This document shows positions 28,186 through 40,689 of a DNA stretch of 64,000 bases, one piece after another (within the stretch, counting starts at the first letter, position 1; every line of letters starts with the position of its first letter). The stretch lies in contig NC_090176.1 of the NCBI RefSeq assembly GCF_024679245.1, positions 45,775,086 through 45,839,085 of the forward strand, given 5' to 3'. The DNA comes from Pseudorasbora parva (Eukaryota; Chordata; Actinopteri; Cypriniformes; Gobionidae). A model generated the notes under the pieces. The model saw only the letters and a program-made list of their open reading frames with translations. It was not told the origin of the DNA and did no database searches. A program made the translations under genes and the position numbers.

Positions 28186-28627
28186 TAGTGTTGTCAAAAG
28201 TACAGAATTTGGTGTGAGGATCAGCTCTCTGTGATTGGCTACAGTGACCAACGTTCTTTCCCGAGTGTTTCAATAACGTGCGCTCTTTTTTTTAAACAAT
28301 TGCATACACGGATACACGTGAGCATTTGAAAGCAGGTGTCTATTGACAGATCTGTTTATCAGCAGATATATTAGGGATCTGCTGAAAGACGGCTGCTTTC
28401 AAACACTCCCGTGTGTATCTGTGTAAGCGCTTGTTGAAGAGTGTGCATCATTGAAACACTTGGTAAAGAGCATTGGTCATTGTAGCCAATCACAGGCTTA
28501 TAGTATGATGAGTTTATTAACACAATGGCCAATCAGAGGTGTTTAAAATGCTAGAGGGGCAGGCTGGTATCATCACATTTTTTAAAAATTCAGTACAGTA
28601 TCAAAGTCAGCACTTTTGACAACACTA
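28186..28627. mobile_element. hAT-type palindromic MITE with 8-bp TSD
   Basis: The 442-bp element starts TAGTGTTGTCAAAAGTAC and ends CACTTTTGACAACACTA. Identical 8-bp duplications TTATGAAA lie at 28178-28185 and 28628-28635. The interior is itself imperfectly palindromic (CTTTCAAACACTCCCGTGTG pairs with CACGTGAGCATTTGAAAGCA). It is non-coding. A relative is at 31250-31560. Confidence 0.9.
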
Positions 28628-28747
28628 TTATGAAATGATTTTGAGTTTATCTTTTAGCATTATGGTATGGCAGAGGCATACTTGATCCGTGAATATGTGA
28701 ATAGTGGACAATCCTTTGTCTGACTATCACCAAACCAAGCTCAATTT

Positions 28748-29962
28748 GGGGGGGGGGGGGGTGCTGTTTCATGCATACTGAGCGTTTTACACTGTTAAAG
28801 ACTTGGATTCCCATCCTAAACATAGACAAAGTTTCAAAAACTAATGTTGGCGTTTGATGGAGTATTTCTGTGTTAAAAATACTCCTTCCGGTTTCTCACA
28901 AGTTTCGAAAGGTTTTTTTCGAGTATGGGTCGGCTTGACGTTAATAAGAGCGGAAGGTCCTTGTATGGGCCGTACGGGCTCTTCTCCCGGTAATGTGCGC
29001 GCGCGCGTGACTTGAGCGAGAGAGGAAATGCACGCCCATAAACACTCTGCGCCGCGCTCCACTTTATTCCTATGGGTGACATCAAGCGACTTCAACGCTT
29101 CAGCACAGCATTCCGGGAAGGCAGCGCTGCATTTGAACCGATTTGAACGCAGAAATGACGGGAAACTTCACAACATCGCTTCAGTCGCGTCGCAAAGTGG
29201 ATTTCCACAGTCACTGGTGTCACACGACTTCACCAAATCATACCAAAGAAGTGTGTTTTTGACGGAGCGGTCCCAGCGATAAAGGTTCGGTCCTGCTTTG
29301 GAAGCAGCCGGTGAGTAAAACTGCTTCAAATGTCTATGCTGTCGGCTATCGTCGCGTGAGTCAACATCAGTAAACGACACGATCGCGTGCTTCGTCATTC
29401 AAATGCTGTAACGGTTACTCCATTGTTGTTCTATGTAAAACGTTACACTAGTCTGACGTGCAAAACCGTTTTGCTTGCTACTGCTAAGGTTTAGTCGCAT
29501 ACAATAGTCCATAAACCGAATCATGTCCTCATAAACTGCGAGTAAACACACACAACTGTTGACAGGCCACTAAATACAGTACACAGAGACGGACGTCCTG
29601 CTGTTGCTGTTTCTCCTGTTCAATTTATTTCAGCTTCCGAATGTGATTCTGGATCATATATATATTAGCTGAATCCGATCGATAGCCATGGGTTTCTCCA
29701 CGCTTGAGGACGTCACCGCTTTGCACGCTCGTCATTCTTTAGCTCCGCCCACACGATACGCCTCCAGGCCCTCGTTTTTTTCCGGAAAGACTCGGTACAG
29801 CCTATATTTCTTTTATAAATATAATAAAACTAAAGACTTTTCGGAGACATGACGGATGCAATACTACTCTATAGGTACTCAAGATTGACATGAGATGAGA
29901 TTGACATGATGACTGAACAATCTGAAAAACTGAAAGTTTTCACCCCCCCCCCCCCCCCCCCT
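28748..29962 (+). mobile_element. TTAA-type (Kolobok-like) non-autonomous element, copy A
   Basis: About 1.2 kb, nearly collinear with 54439-55596. The left terminus is damaged and replaced by a G run (28748-28761); the right terminus is a C run followed by TTTAA with TTAA at 29963-29966. Copy B shows the intact ends AGGGGGGGTGAAA / TTTCACCCCCCCT between TTAA sites. At 29243-29310 a short frame reads PKKCVFDGAVPAIK and ends at a splice-donor-like GTGAGT. It looks like a THAP exon with its middle deleted (KKCVF start fused to DGAVPAI end). TTAA target plus THAP association is what is known for Kolobok elements; piggyBac also uses TTAA. Confidence 0.8.
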
Positions 29963-29966
29963 TTAA

Positions 29967-30295
29967 AATTGAACATTGGTCTGGTGAGTCTATTTTCTAC
30001 TGCTAAGGGGCGTAATCAACTGGCATTATTCTAATAACTCTGTACACAATTTTATAGACCTTCAATTAATTTTTTTAAACATAATTTCAAAATATGAATA
30101 ATAATGATAATAATAATAATAAATTCAACATATACAATCTAGCCTACTATACAAACCTGCAACTTTAAAGTTTGCCATCAACTTAGGGGCCATTTACACT
30201 AGCAAAAACTTTGAAAATGAATATTTGTCACAAACTGAGGGTTCCATTCTTACATAAAGGCATTATACCATAGCAGCAGGAATTTCACAGTTCTC
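29967..30295. other. no recognised feature; short (AAT)n
   Basis: An ATA/AAT-rich tract lies at 30094-30122. Nothing else recognised. Confidence 0.45.
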
Positions 30296-30706
30296 CAGTA
30301 TCCGTGTAAGAATGGGAGATTGTCTCCAGCGAGTCATATTTTGCTTGCAGGTACTTCAAGTATTCCCTCGAGTTCACTGGAGACAGGGAACTTTCTCTGC
30401 TCACCTGAGAATTTAACAATACTTTTTGCGACTTTGTTGACTTCTCTTCGATCCTCATTGCAGATATTTGTCCGCAGGGGAAATTTTTGAAACTTTATGA
30501 GTTTTGAGAGGTTTTGGATTTCTGTGGAGGGTATCATAGATGATAGTTTTTGGCTCAGAGCATTCTTTATCCTGCCACCTACCACAGCTATGAAAGGGCT
30601 TCCCCGGGTAAAGAAATGAACTGGGTGGAGTTAGAATGCCATTAGAAACGTGTGCTGACGAAGAGTTTTCAGACAGTTTTGAACAACCTGAAGCATTTTG
30701 TCTCAC
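30296..30706 (-). pseudogene. unidentified coding-like stretch with one frame change
   Basis: On the minus strand an 83-codon frame starts at 30706 (MRQNASGCSKLSENSSSAHV) and stays open to about 30455. One frame over, a second stretch runs from about 30460 to a stop near 30300 (IEEKSTKSQKVLLNSQVSRE ... EYLKYLQAKYDSLETISHSY). Both halves are hydrophilic, Ser/Lys-rich and look like ordinary protein rather than low-complexity DNA. The change of frame falls in an A5-T3-C4 run at about 30476-30489, where a one-base error or indel is plausible. CAG|GTGAGC at about 30402 is a possible splice donor. I do not recognise the protein. Confidence 0.4.
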
Positions 30707-31082
30707 AGTTACTCAGTATTTTATTTCCATTATTCATGGCTCACATTTCCGTTAACCTGAGAGCTGAACAGTTATATAACTGACTTTGTTAATAGTCATG
30801 GCAATTCACCTTAACTACTGTATTTAGCACTTTACGCAATACAGATTGTTTCAAAACAACAGAATCAATACCACAGACTTCAAATATATTTTTTTTCTGT
30901 AAAGCAGCTCTAAAAAGACAATAATGTAATTATTCAGCTCAGTTCACGGTTGTTTCAGTTCAATAATAGTGTAAATTTCATCAATTATGAATTCAGCTAT
31001 AAGCAGCTCTGCGAATTCAATGTTGTTATTTAGCATTAGTCAGTTCAGTGGGCATTCAGTTATGTAATATTATTAAACAAGT
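30707..31082. other. no recognised feature
   Basis: Nothing supported. Confidence 0.45.
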
Positions 31083-31140
31083 TCGGTAACACTTTATTTT
31101 CTTTAGTACTTATAAATCATATATTAATGTCTTATTAGCC
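31083..31140 (+). repeat. 'ggtaacactttatttt' repeat end
   Basis: CGGTAACACTTTATTTTC and TAGTACTTATAAATCATATA are a short fragment of the fish repeat also seen at 33789-34000. Confidence 0.6.
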
Positions 31141-31249
31141 TGAGAAAGGCTTCAGAAAGGCCTCCATTGACATTCGGTACCTGACCCACTCACAAGACCC
31201 ATAAAGGCACTCTTTTTTTCTCTCTCTCTCTCCTTTTTCTCTCTCTCTC

Positions 31250-31560
31250 AAGTGTTGTCAAAAGTACCGGCCGCGATACCAAATCGATACTGAAATGTTA
31301 CAAATGTGACGCTTTGAGCACTGTTGAGCAGAATCGTAAACACCTCTGACTGGCCATTGTGCTCACGCGCTCATCAAATAACAGAAAAAAACACAGAGTG
31401 TTTGAATGCAGGCGTCTATCAGCCTACCGGTCCGCTGGTTGACGTCTGCTTTGTGCTTTCAAACGCTCCTGCTCCCACTTTCAAAACACACAACAAACTT
31501 CTCATTTTTAACATTTTAGTACCGATTTGGTATCGCGGTCAGTACTTTGCTACAACGCTA
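31250..31560. mobile_element. hAT-type palindromic MITE, relative of 28186-28627
   Basis: Left end AGTGTTGTCAAAAGTACCGG, right end GCGGTCAGTACTTTGCTACA...ACGCT. The inner arms are GATACCAAATCGATACT / AGTACCGATTTGGTATC. No clear TSD; the left flank is a CT-rich tract (31209-31249). Confidence 0.75.
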
Positions 31561-31605
31561 ATTCGGTATTAACTTTAATGTGCTATTGCAATACAATATA
31601 GTCAC

Positions 31606-32479
31606 TAGAGTGCGGATCGGGCCGCATTTTTCTGTCCGAGCCCGGCCCGCGTCCGACAGAGCAGTAACCGAACCCGACCCGAGCCCGACAGGCATTAAAA
31701 TATTTATGTCCGAGCCTGACCCGTGCCCGACAGTTAAAATCTATTTTTTTTTCCTCATATACTAATGACATGTACGTTTGTTTGTGTGTAAAGCCCGCTT
31801 TTATTAAGCAACTGTAGGAAGGCATTCTGATGTTTACAGACGAGCGCATCAGCACGCACATGGGGCAACAAACGTTACACAGAGCCCAATCAAATAGCCA
31901 ACTGAAATTAAATGAACAAAGGTCTGCTAAAAATGGCCCAAGCTAACAGAACAAAACATTAACATAACACAATTGAAATGCTTATTGAAATGAAAGTCAT
32001 CTTACCAATTTTCTCAAACTAAATGGTTCCTAAACTGCAACATGGGATCTATTTACATAATCTATCCATCAGTTTAGGCTAATTGAGGTTTTATGCAGAA
32101 AAATGATTGCATCAACTGTGGATGGCTTCAAGGCTGTCCTCCTGCCAGCAGCGCTGAAGTTGTGCTCACTGGAATGACAAGGATGCCGCGGGCAATATGC
32201 ACGCATGTGTTGTGCGTTGTTGTCACGGCAACATAAACAAATTTCCGCATGCAGGAAGGGGTAATATTTTACATTTATTTCAATCACAAAAACAAACCAT
32301 TGCATCAAGATAAACAGGCCCATTGGCTCAATTGGCTTTAAGGTTCAATGCCTTATCGCGCTGACGTGACCGAGCCCGACCCGAACCCGAAGGTCATTTC
32401 TAAATATCTGTCCGAACCTCGCCCGACCCGTTGGGTAGCGTCGGAACCCGTCGGGCTCGGGTCGGGTATCCATCCTCTA
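31606..32479. mobile_element. hAT-type element with perfect 8-bp TSD
   Basis: The 874-bp element begins TAGAGTGCGGATCGGGCC and ends GGGTATCCATCCTCTA (TIR TAGAG). Identical duplications ATAGTCAC lie at 31598-31605 and 32480-32487. The subterminal 130-150 bp on each side is made of repeated CCCGACCCGAGCCCGAC-like motifs in inverted orientation. The interior shows no transposase. Confidence 0.93.
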
Positions 32480-32487
32480 ATAGTCAC

Positions 32488-33788
32488 ACTATAACAATGC
32501 TCTCCCACATATTTTGCTATTGTAAGTTCACTTATTTCCTTCATTGGTATAAGTAGCAATGGGTGGTAATAGACGTACAGGTTTCTACCATTCTACCCTG
32601 CTAATAATGTTTCTTTAGTCATTCGGAAACCTTCGTCCTGAACCACTGTAGGCGAACCACCCTTACAGACAGCTTGTAGGATAAGTGTGCAGCGTAAAGT
32701 GTGAGCACCAACCAGGTGCACCCTTGAGAACCAGACCAAAAAAGTTATGTGCACCCCTGTCTACTATAAGCAGCTCTACAGAAAACAATAGTGTCATCAT
32801 CCAGCTCAGCGAAGCTCAAGCCTTGTTCTCATCTGATAGTGTCAGTGCAGTCAAATCAAAAATATTACTGGATAGTTCAAACCCCAGCTAAGCAGGCCAA
32901 AGTGGCATGAAACCCAAACTCAGAATCAGGTGAAGAAAATGGAGGAAACACTCCTTCTGAGAAACCAAGCTTGGTCGGGGGTGGGCAGTTCTCCTCTGGG
33001 CAAATGAACGAACATTGTGTGATTTATGATTCCAGGCTGCATGTCAGATATTATTCTAACATTTTTGCATCCAGCTCCTTTTGCTTGAAGATCAGAATAT
33101 GACACTGAGATTATGTAGAAAAAGATACATGCATAACCTTCACAAACAAGTAAAAGTTCAGGATCATTTATCATTCATTATCAAATAAAAGTCAAGTATT
33201 CAAAGTAACATCTGTTCTTTTATTTTTCTTTGTTTTTTTAGCTTCGACGTTGACACTGTCATAAATGACATAATGACTTCACCCATTTGAATTAGTTGCA
33301 AGTTTGATGTTGTGAACAGTGATCTACACGTCTTCAAGCTGAGGGAGATTGAGTGGTTCACATTTATCCTTTACACCTTGAGGTGCTGATGAGCGTGTTG
33401 TTGCAGACGTCAGTCTTGTCGTGTAGCATGCTATCGGCATGTGTCAGGCTCCCATTTGCTGCCAGATAAAGCTTGGCCAGATGCCCAGTCTCATCACTCG
33501 TGCGGGGCTGCGTGCCGCCTCACCTGTAAGAGCTGAGATCCCACTAAAACAATATTGCGTTACGTGCCAGAAATCAGGATCCGCATTTGTCACGTACACT
33601 AGGAGAATTTATAGCTGGCTTATGTGTTTGGTGACACAAAACGTATCGTTTATCCTTCGGGGCTAAGGCATTCTTGAGTAATGTGTCAATTGAGCAGTTT
33701 AGCCCTCATGTTTTGTTTAAGGTCTGTGAGAACTTTTTTAATAGACTTAACATTGAAGTAGCAGGCTAATACTATGATTTTCTTATAT
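32488..33788. other. no recognised feature
   Basis: Several open frames under 85 codons with no motif. Confidence 0.45.
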
Positions 33789-34000
33789 AGGTCCAATTCT
33801 CATTATTAATCATGCCTTCTGCCTCAATAAACTCCTAATTACTGCTTATTAATAAAGAGATGTGTAATATGGTCATGCAGAATAAGGCATTCATATATGC
33901 TTTATAAATACTAATAAACCGCCAATAGCTTAGAATAATGAACAATGCTAATAAACAATGGGTTAATAGTGTGATTTGAACCCTAAACTAAAGTGTTACC
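33789..34000 (-). repeat. 'ggtaacactttag' dispersed repeat
   Basis: GTCCAATTCTCATTATTAAT at the left, GGTCATGCAGAATAAGGCAT in the middle, CCCTAAACTAAAGTGTTACC at the right end: a common fish repeat, read on the minus strand. Confidence 0.75.
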
Positions 34001-34109
34001 GAATTTTCAAATCAGAATCTTTTTAATCAAATTATGCTGTAGAAATACTTACTGACACCCAAAAATTAACGATGATGCAAAAGATGCTGCATATAGTCAC
34101 TGGGAGTCA

Positions 34110-34353
34110 GTTCAAAAGTTTTGGGGTCGGTATGATTTTGTGTTCCTGTTCATTAAAGGATTATGAAAAAAACGACACAACTGTTTTCAAATTTGATAAT
34201 AAGACATATTAAAAGGATTCGTGACACTCAAGACTGGAATAATTATGCTGAAAATATAGCTTTCTGTCACGTTTGTTTTAAATAGTAATAATATTTCAGT
34301 ATTTTTATTTGCTTTGGTGAGTAATAGAGCCTTTGTTCAAAAAACATCACAGA
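34110..34353 (+). repeat. degraded relative of the 20988-21707 repeat
   Basis: Shares GTTCAAAAGTTTTGGGGTCGG, CACTCAAGACTGGAATAATT and GTAATAATATTTCAGTATTT with that family at lower identity. Confidence 0.65.
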
Positions 34354-35299
34354 GACCACATGAAACCAATAAAATGTCAAATCTCTGTGGAAAGTAACTG
34401 TTTGCATCCTTTCTAATGGATAGGTGAGTCTTTTAGATAGATTAGAATGACTGGCATGGCCTATTTGTGTTTACTAAATGTTTGCTGAGTCCTGTCTTTT
34501 CTGCAGTACGTGTGCAAACACGCGAGGTGCAGGCTGCAGGTGTTGTTTGACAAGTGCAGTTCTGCATAGTTTTGCCCTTTCCTTTTTTACGTTTGTCAAA
34601 AGTCTGCAAATCTCTCTTAAGTCTCATATTTGAACAATCTTTTGTATGTCATCAACAGTGCCCACACAGCTGTAACGTCACTAATGTTTATTTTGTGCGT
34701 TTCACTGAAGGCAATTGAGTTCATTGGGCGGAGAAGACTTCGACAGGTTGTGACTGAAGGTATTGTACCAGAGTTTTGTTATGATCACAATGTCCAGAGG
34801 GTTTAGCGTAATAGGCCCCTTTACCGGGAATCATTGAGTCTTTTGAGTTTTCTCCACAATAATGAGTTCATTGGTAGTGGTTGCTGCTGAATTGATTTAA
34901 CAGCTCAGCACTTGCGTTAATGTCGCTGACCTATATAATTGCCCTCTGCAGCTACTGCAAGTGGAAAAGTTTTTAATGTCACGCTAGTTTATTGAAGTTG
35001 CATATTGTCGCACGACTTGGGATACCCTGTGTACACGTGAGGTACCTTCCCTGCAGTGTAACGTCATAGTGGGTTGGAGGAACACCCTTGACCTCTCTTT
35101 CTACTTTCCAACCCCCAAAGCTCTTTATAGCTTTTTAAAGTGCACTACTCCCTCTGTTGACGCTTCACAAAGCACTTACAGGAAAATGTTTGTGCTTGAC
35201 GGTATAGCCATGATGTATTCGTTCAGCTTTTCAATTTTTTCTCCGTTTTTTTTATAAATACCTTAAGAGAAATAAAAATAAACACAATCAGTAATGGAA
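34354..35299. other. no recognised feature
   Basis: Nothing supported. Confidence 0.45.
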
Positions 35300-35346
35300 A
35301 ACACTCTTAGAACAAAGGGTTCTATATAGAACCTTAAAGGGTTCTG
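35300..35346 (+). repeat. 'aaaggttct' MITE fragment
   Basis: ACACTCTTAGAACAAAGGGT and GAACCTTAAAGGGTTCT, a short piece of the family at 12467. Confidence 0.6.
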
Positions 35347-35363
35347 TCAGGAACTGCATATTA

Positions 35364-35490
35364 GGTCAGCGGTTCTCAACTCTTGCCCTCAAGGTCTACT
35401 GTCCTGCAGGATTTATATCCAATCTTGAGCAAACTCACCTGCTTGTAACTTTTTAGCAATGCCACCTATTCTTAAGGCAAGCCTCCAAGG
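35364..35490 (+). repeat. hAT-like repeat end fragment
   Basis: GGTCAGCGGTTCTCAACTCT, GTCCTGCAGGATTTATATCC and TTGAGCAAACTCACCTG match the start of a fish repeat with hAT-like ends. The other end is absent. Confidence 0.55.
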
Positions 35491-35895
35491 TTAGCAAAAA
35501 ATAGTGTAATGCTGCGGTATGCAGGGAAGTAGACCTGAGGGAGTTTTTTAATGGATGTCAATAGAGGAGAGGCTTCACTACACTGAATGAAATGCTTTTT
35601 TGGGAAAACCGCTTATCATTTTATCAACACTTGAATGTGGGTAATTTTCATTAAAAATAAAAAATATTTTGAGCAAAAAGCTGAGAAAAACATGTTTTTT
35701 TGTCCAAGACTACATTCAAATCAGATTCAGAATGATTGACAACAACAAAAAAAGAAGAGTTTTATAAAAGAAGTCATGGACAATTACGCGACAGGTATGA
35801 TTAAGTTTCTGACACTTCTCATTCATTTCTATGATATCTGTAAACAGTACACTGAAGAAAAAAATAATAATATAATGCTTGTTCAAATTGCTTAA

Positions 35896-37440
35896 AGGTG
35901 CCCTAGAATGAAAAATTGAATTAACCATGGCATAGTGAAATAATAAGAGTTAAGTACATGGACATCACATACAGTGAGTCTCAAACACCATTATTTCCTC
36001 CTTCATATGTAAATCTTGTTTGTGAAAAACATCATGGAAAAACAGGCGATTTTCAACATAATGCCACCTGTGATGCAATCGCTGGGGTCCATTAATATGT
36101 ACGCAACCCAGCAGCGCATGCATCATGCGAGGATAGCGAAAATGGCAGATCATGGAAATAGATGTCATGTTCCAGGCTGTGCAGGGGACGTGGGGACTTT
36201 TCATACCCTTCCCACTGAACAAAACTGTTAACAGGCATGTTTATCTATAACCAGATACCGCAAAAATTTAATTAAAAGTTGTTTATTTGCTCGGTCCATT
36301 TCACCACGGACAGTTTTTCTAACCTGGACAATAGCAGGCTTCACTCAGTGTCTGATACTGGAGAAGCGGCAATTCAAACTATATCCCCGTGAGCAGTAAG
36401 TAGTGATTGTATCTACTTATTGACTGTCTAAACTATTTCTGTTTAAACTGGAAGTTTCTTAGTGAGACAAAATTAACAATAATATCCCCTGTGTTGTCTA
36501 GATCCAACGCGAGATGCTAGTACAGTAACAATAGAAAACTCCAAGTGATATACAGCAGTATGACAAAGGTCAAAGTTAATGTATTTCCTGCCGGTGTTGT
36601 CATACAAATCTACAAAATACAACCGTGGATACATATGGCAATCCCTTTTTTCAGATATAATTATAATTTAGCCTATAGGCTATTTTCATCAACAACACAC
36701 AACTCAGGTGCTAACTATGTTAGTTTAGTTGCTTACAGATTGCTCACTCGATCCTTCTAGCTAACGCCATCTCCATCACTTAAGTAGAAACTGTAGTAAT
36801 TTGACATGGCATCATCAATTTGTTTAAAAAAAAAAAATGTTGGCTACTGTACTGTACAAACAACATATTTGTGCGCTAACGTTACCCAGTTTGCTTAGAG
36901 TTTGTGATTCAAAGTGAAGAAGCTATCATTGTAAAAATCAAACGGTGACGCATTACAGTGATTAAAATGTTTTTAAAATGCTAAAAACAAAGTTGTGACT
37001 GCTGACGATATGAGTTAACGTGTAAAGTTAATGTTATATGCTAGTTCACATCATGTAGGATGAAGTTATAGTACTGACGTTACGTTTTGCACGTCTTACT
37101 GAAAATAAAGACTTAACTTACCACTCAAAAGCATCCATTTCCAATCTCAAAACAATTCCTCACAATCTTTATCTTCGTCAGAAACAGGATCAAACATAAG
37201 GTTTGATGAATAATCTCTCCATGATTGGCAGTATATTGACGGTAGATGTGTTTCTGTCACTGAAAGGAGTCGCACTGTAAAACAGCCAATAAGAGCCGGA
37301 CTCTACATTAATATTCATGACCCTTCCAAATAAGGCAAAAACAGAGCATTACATCCTAGGGACAATTTCTGGGGTTGTAAATAGACCTGTAAAACTGTAT
37401 CTGGACAATTTTAACCCTTAAATAAGTTACATGCCCTTTA
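35896..37440 (+). mobile_element. TTAA-type element with THAP remnant
   Basis: The left end AGGTGCCCTAGAATGAAAAA follows TTAA (35892-35895). The probable right end is ...CATGCCCTTTA near 37440, not a clean inverted repeat. About 1.5 kb. Near its left side is a broken THAP-domain frame (next entry). THAP and a TTAA flank again point to a Kolobok-like family. Confidence 0.7.
36142..36391 (+). pseudogene. THAP-domain remnant
   Basis: Starts MADHGNRCHVPGCAGDVGTF, then HTLPTEQN, giving the first Cys pair of a C2CH THAP zinc finger (RCHVPGC). After a frame change and one in-frame stop, the downstream part reads FICSVHFTTDSFSNL, supplying the C-x2-H half (CSVH). The order and spacing fit a THAP DNA-binding domain of about 85 residues. 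It ends near CCCC|GTGAGC, a possible splice donor. It is broken in at least two places and cannot be translated as one domain. Confidence 0.75.
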
Positions 37441-40400
37441 TGTATATATCAGAGAACAATTTTAAATATTGTTTCAACTAATTCAAGCAACACAATTGCT
37501 TTACATTTTGTCCAAACCTAATTTTTGTTAGGTTTTGTGTTCAATCCACTTATATATATCTAAATAAGTAAATTATATATAAATAAGTCAAATTTAATTG
37601 GTTTGTGTTGTGTTACATTAATGATTTGTGTTGCATTAACTGAAACTGGGTGGGGCTTGTTAGTTCCCATCATTATTTGTATATGGCTAAATCAAGAGCA
37701 AGTAAATGATGTTATTTTATATGTAGTGATGTTATTTTATATGTTTATAAAAACACTTTTAAGTGTTTTTTGTAATGTATTTTTGAGCAAAATGAGAAGG
37801 GGGGGGACTTGATTGTGTTTAATATGGTTTAATATTTAGAACAATTTAAATTATTGTGGGTTACCATTTTAGAGCGGAGCATTTGCTTAGGCTGTGGTCT
37901 AATACAACTAATGCCATAATGACATCGCTAAAGGAGCTATTAATGCTTAGCATTTAAGATGCTTATGTGTGCTCTTGCTAGCTAAAAATTTGTCGGCGAG
38001 CTTGTGCAGTATGATAATTCAATTGTGTAACATTAAAGTATATGAAATTGAAGTGGATGGATGAATATATGAAATTGAATGTCTTAATCATGACAGGAAG
38101 TCATGTAAAATTCACTTTGAAACTACTTAATTGAGTCCATGATTTTGAAGTTACATAAACAAATTATGTTTGTTTAACGCAATTCATTCATGTGCGACCG
38201 ATGTACACAATTAAATAATGTCAATCCAACACACTTTTTTCAGTGTAATTGATTGCCACACAACTCTAAACAACATACATTGACATCAAGGACTGCAATG
38301 TGATTGGTTACTAAGGCACACCTGATAGAGCCACGTACCCGTGTATCTCCCAATAATAAGACTTCTGTCCGAAATCTTTTTCATGAGGTACCTTTGTGCG
38401 CAAATGCTGTCTGCAAAGTTAATGCCTGTTAGGTCAGCATGGCAACAAGTCAGCTGCCTTAGGTTTTGGACGTAGTCAATGACTGAGCCGGCACTGGAGC
38501 AGGGAGAACTCCAGGTGCAGATAGGGAACGTAATCAGCCTAGCATTTTAAATGACCAGTTGTCACCGTCTGTGTTTTCTCAGCTGCCTAATTTTGCCAAA
38601 AGCACCTGTGCTGAGAAGTAAATACCGAGCAAATAAACTTAGTGAGCTGCTTCCGTAGTCAGCATTTTAAGGCATCATAGGTGTGCTGTTTGCCTGTTCC
38701 ATGGACAGCGTATTTGGTTTCATCATAAGAGTATGTTTTGGCCAAATGTATCCATTGTGCAGAATTCAAATTAATAATAAGAAATAAAAGAAAACATCCA
38801 AGATGGTGGAAGAAAAAGACAGTTTGTTGATTATAGTTAATGAATTATAAATCATTCATTACTGTAAAGAATTGCTACAAAATTGTTAAAGTAATTATTA
38901 TTATGTTAAATATTACATATTATTTTACCCAACATTTTTATTGGCTTGAAATGAAAACAAAAATGCGGAATGATTATAGAATGCTTTGTTATTTAATTCT
39001 ACTTGCTTGTAATGCACACATTTTTTATTTTATTTTTACAGACTGCAGTGTTTAAGGTACGTATAAACAGAACATTTAAAATCTGCAATCAGACTGAATT
39101 TAATTAGCGAAAATCTGTGCGTGTAAACAATCGCTGCGGCCTGTTGCATGCAAGCGACTCTCTATGCAATGTGACGCGGCACAACCCTGTTATTTGAGAG
39201 TGAAGGAACTAATGTAATTAAATCCTCGGGTCAAGAAACTTTTCTTCGAATGTAGAAGAAACCTCCTTAGGCATAATAAAAACATAATGAGAGAGAGAAA
39301 AAAACACATAGGGACGTACAGATAGGATAGTCACGCATACAGGGATCTGAACCTTCCATGTAGTGCTCGTCTGCTTTAGAGGTGATCCGTTACTTAATAG
39401 CAGCTGACGCAAGAGCCTGGATGTGACCATTCCTGTCTTATTTAATCAATACACTGAAGAGTTTACAGAAAAAGTGTGCAGTTGAACACATAGGACATGA
39501 TTGTTATTGTCCCTTTTAAACATATAGTCCTAAGGGTGTTTTAATATGGCCCATATTGTGGCAATATTTGTATTTGACTGTGAATAGTGTTTGATCAGTG
39601 GACTTACTTGAAATTGTATTTTGTGTGTGTGTGCTATAAAACATCTAGGTTATGAATAAAAGAAAGTTAAACAAAGTTATGTTTACACTTTCTGCCTATA
39701 TCCTCAATGTTTTGTGCCTGAATGGCAAGCAAAGGATAAATTGGCGATTGGGGAGATGCTGATTTTTTTTTTCTTTTTTCTTGAGTTTATTTTATGGACA
39801 GGCCTAATAATATTTTAATAACCCCTGTAAAAGTGAGCAGAAACAGGAAATGGATTAACCTGACATTTACAAGACGAGGAAGTGAGTACTCACATAGGCT
39901 CCGTGGCACTCCCTGCTATAAATGACCATTTAGTCTGGGATTTTTTTGGGAATTACATTTAGGACCATCATCTCCAAGGTTCTGTGAATGTTCCCGGAGA
40001 ATGTTCTTCTTTATATAGTGTCTCCACTGTAACATTTCTTCCCAAAGTGATTTATATAATAATAGTGAGGCAGGAAGATGAAACATTTTCTTTTCATTGA
40101 TTTCAAGGATGGAATGTGGAATGTGACCAAAATCCACTTGTTTAATTGTTCTATCATTACAAGGAAGTTGTGGTCAGGTAACTGCAATGAATACTGGCTT
40201 TGTACCTTAGAGTTAAACAGTTCAAACCCATTTTCAAGGAAACGCACGCCTACACAATAGACAAAGCGGGACTGTGTTGCGCTTCTACAACATTTGCAGC
40301 AAAATAATACCTTAAGGTTGCAGACAGCACACTACAGGGTCAGAGGTCAGGTCAAAGGTCAGACCTGGATATGGACAGGTGCAGGATTGACCCCACTTTA

Positions 40401-40530
40401 ATCATAAAGTCTAGGCTGTTGCTTTCTTTCACAAACTTGGACAAAAAAAAAAGGAATAAGTAGGATGTTCACTTTATTAAGGTTTTTGATTTGGCCTAAA
40501 ATGGAATGCAAAATTTTGCGTTTAACTTAA
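37441..40530. other. no recognised feature
   Basis: About 3 kb of AT-rich sequence. Part of 37470-38250 resembles low-identity fish repeat sequence (ends near TTTTTTCAGTGTAATTGATT) but I cannot delimit it. No exon found. Confidence 0.4.
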
Positions 40531-40689
40531 AGGGGTGATGAATCGAGAAATCAAATTTCCCTTGAGCTTTTGATATATTAAAGGTCATGGTAATATAAGA
40601 ATATCCTCTAAGTTTCAGAGCTGATAGCTTTCTTTTTAGTCAAAGAAAAGCTTTTAAAGACACCAGTTAAAGAATCAAGTAGCTCCGCT

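Noticed and set aside
28841..29282. Several 70-84 codon frames repeated at 54622-54967
   Set aside because: Paralogous frames in the two copies of a TTAA-type repeat. They are disrupted differently in each copy.
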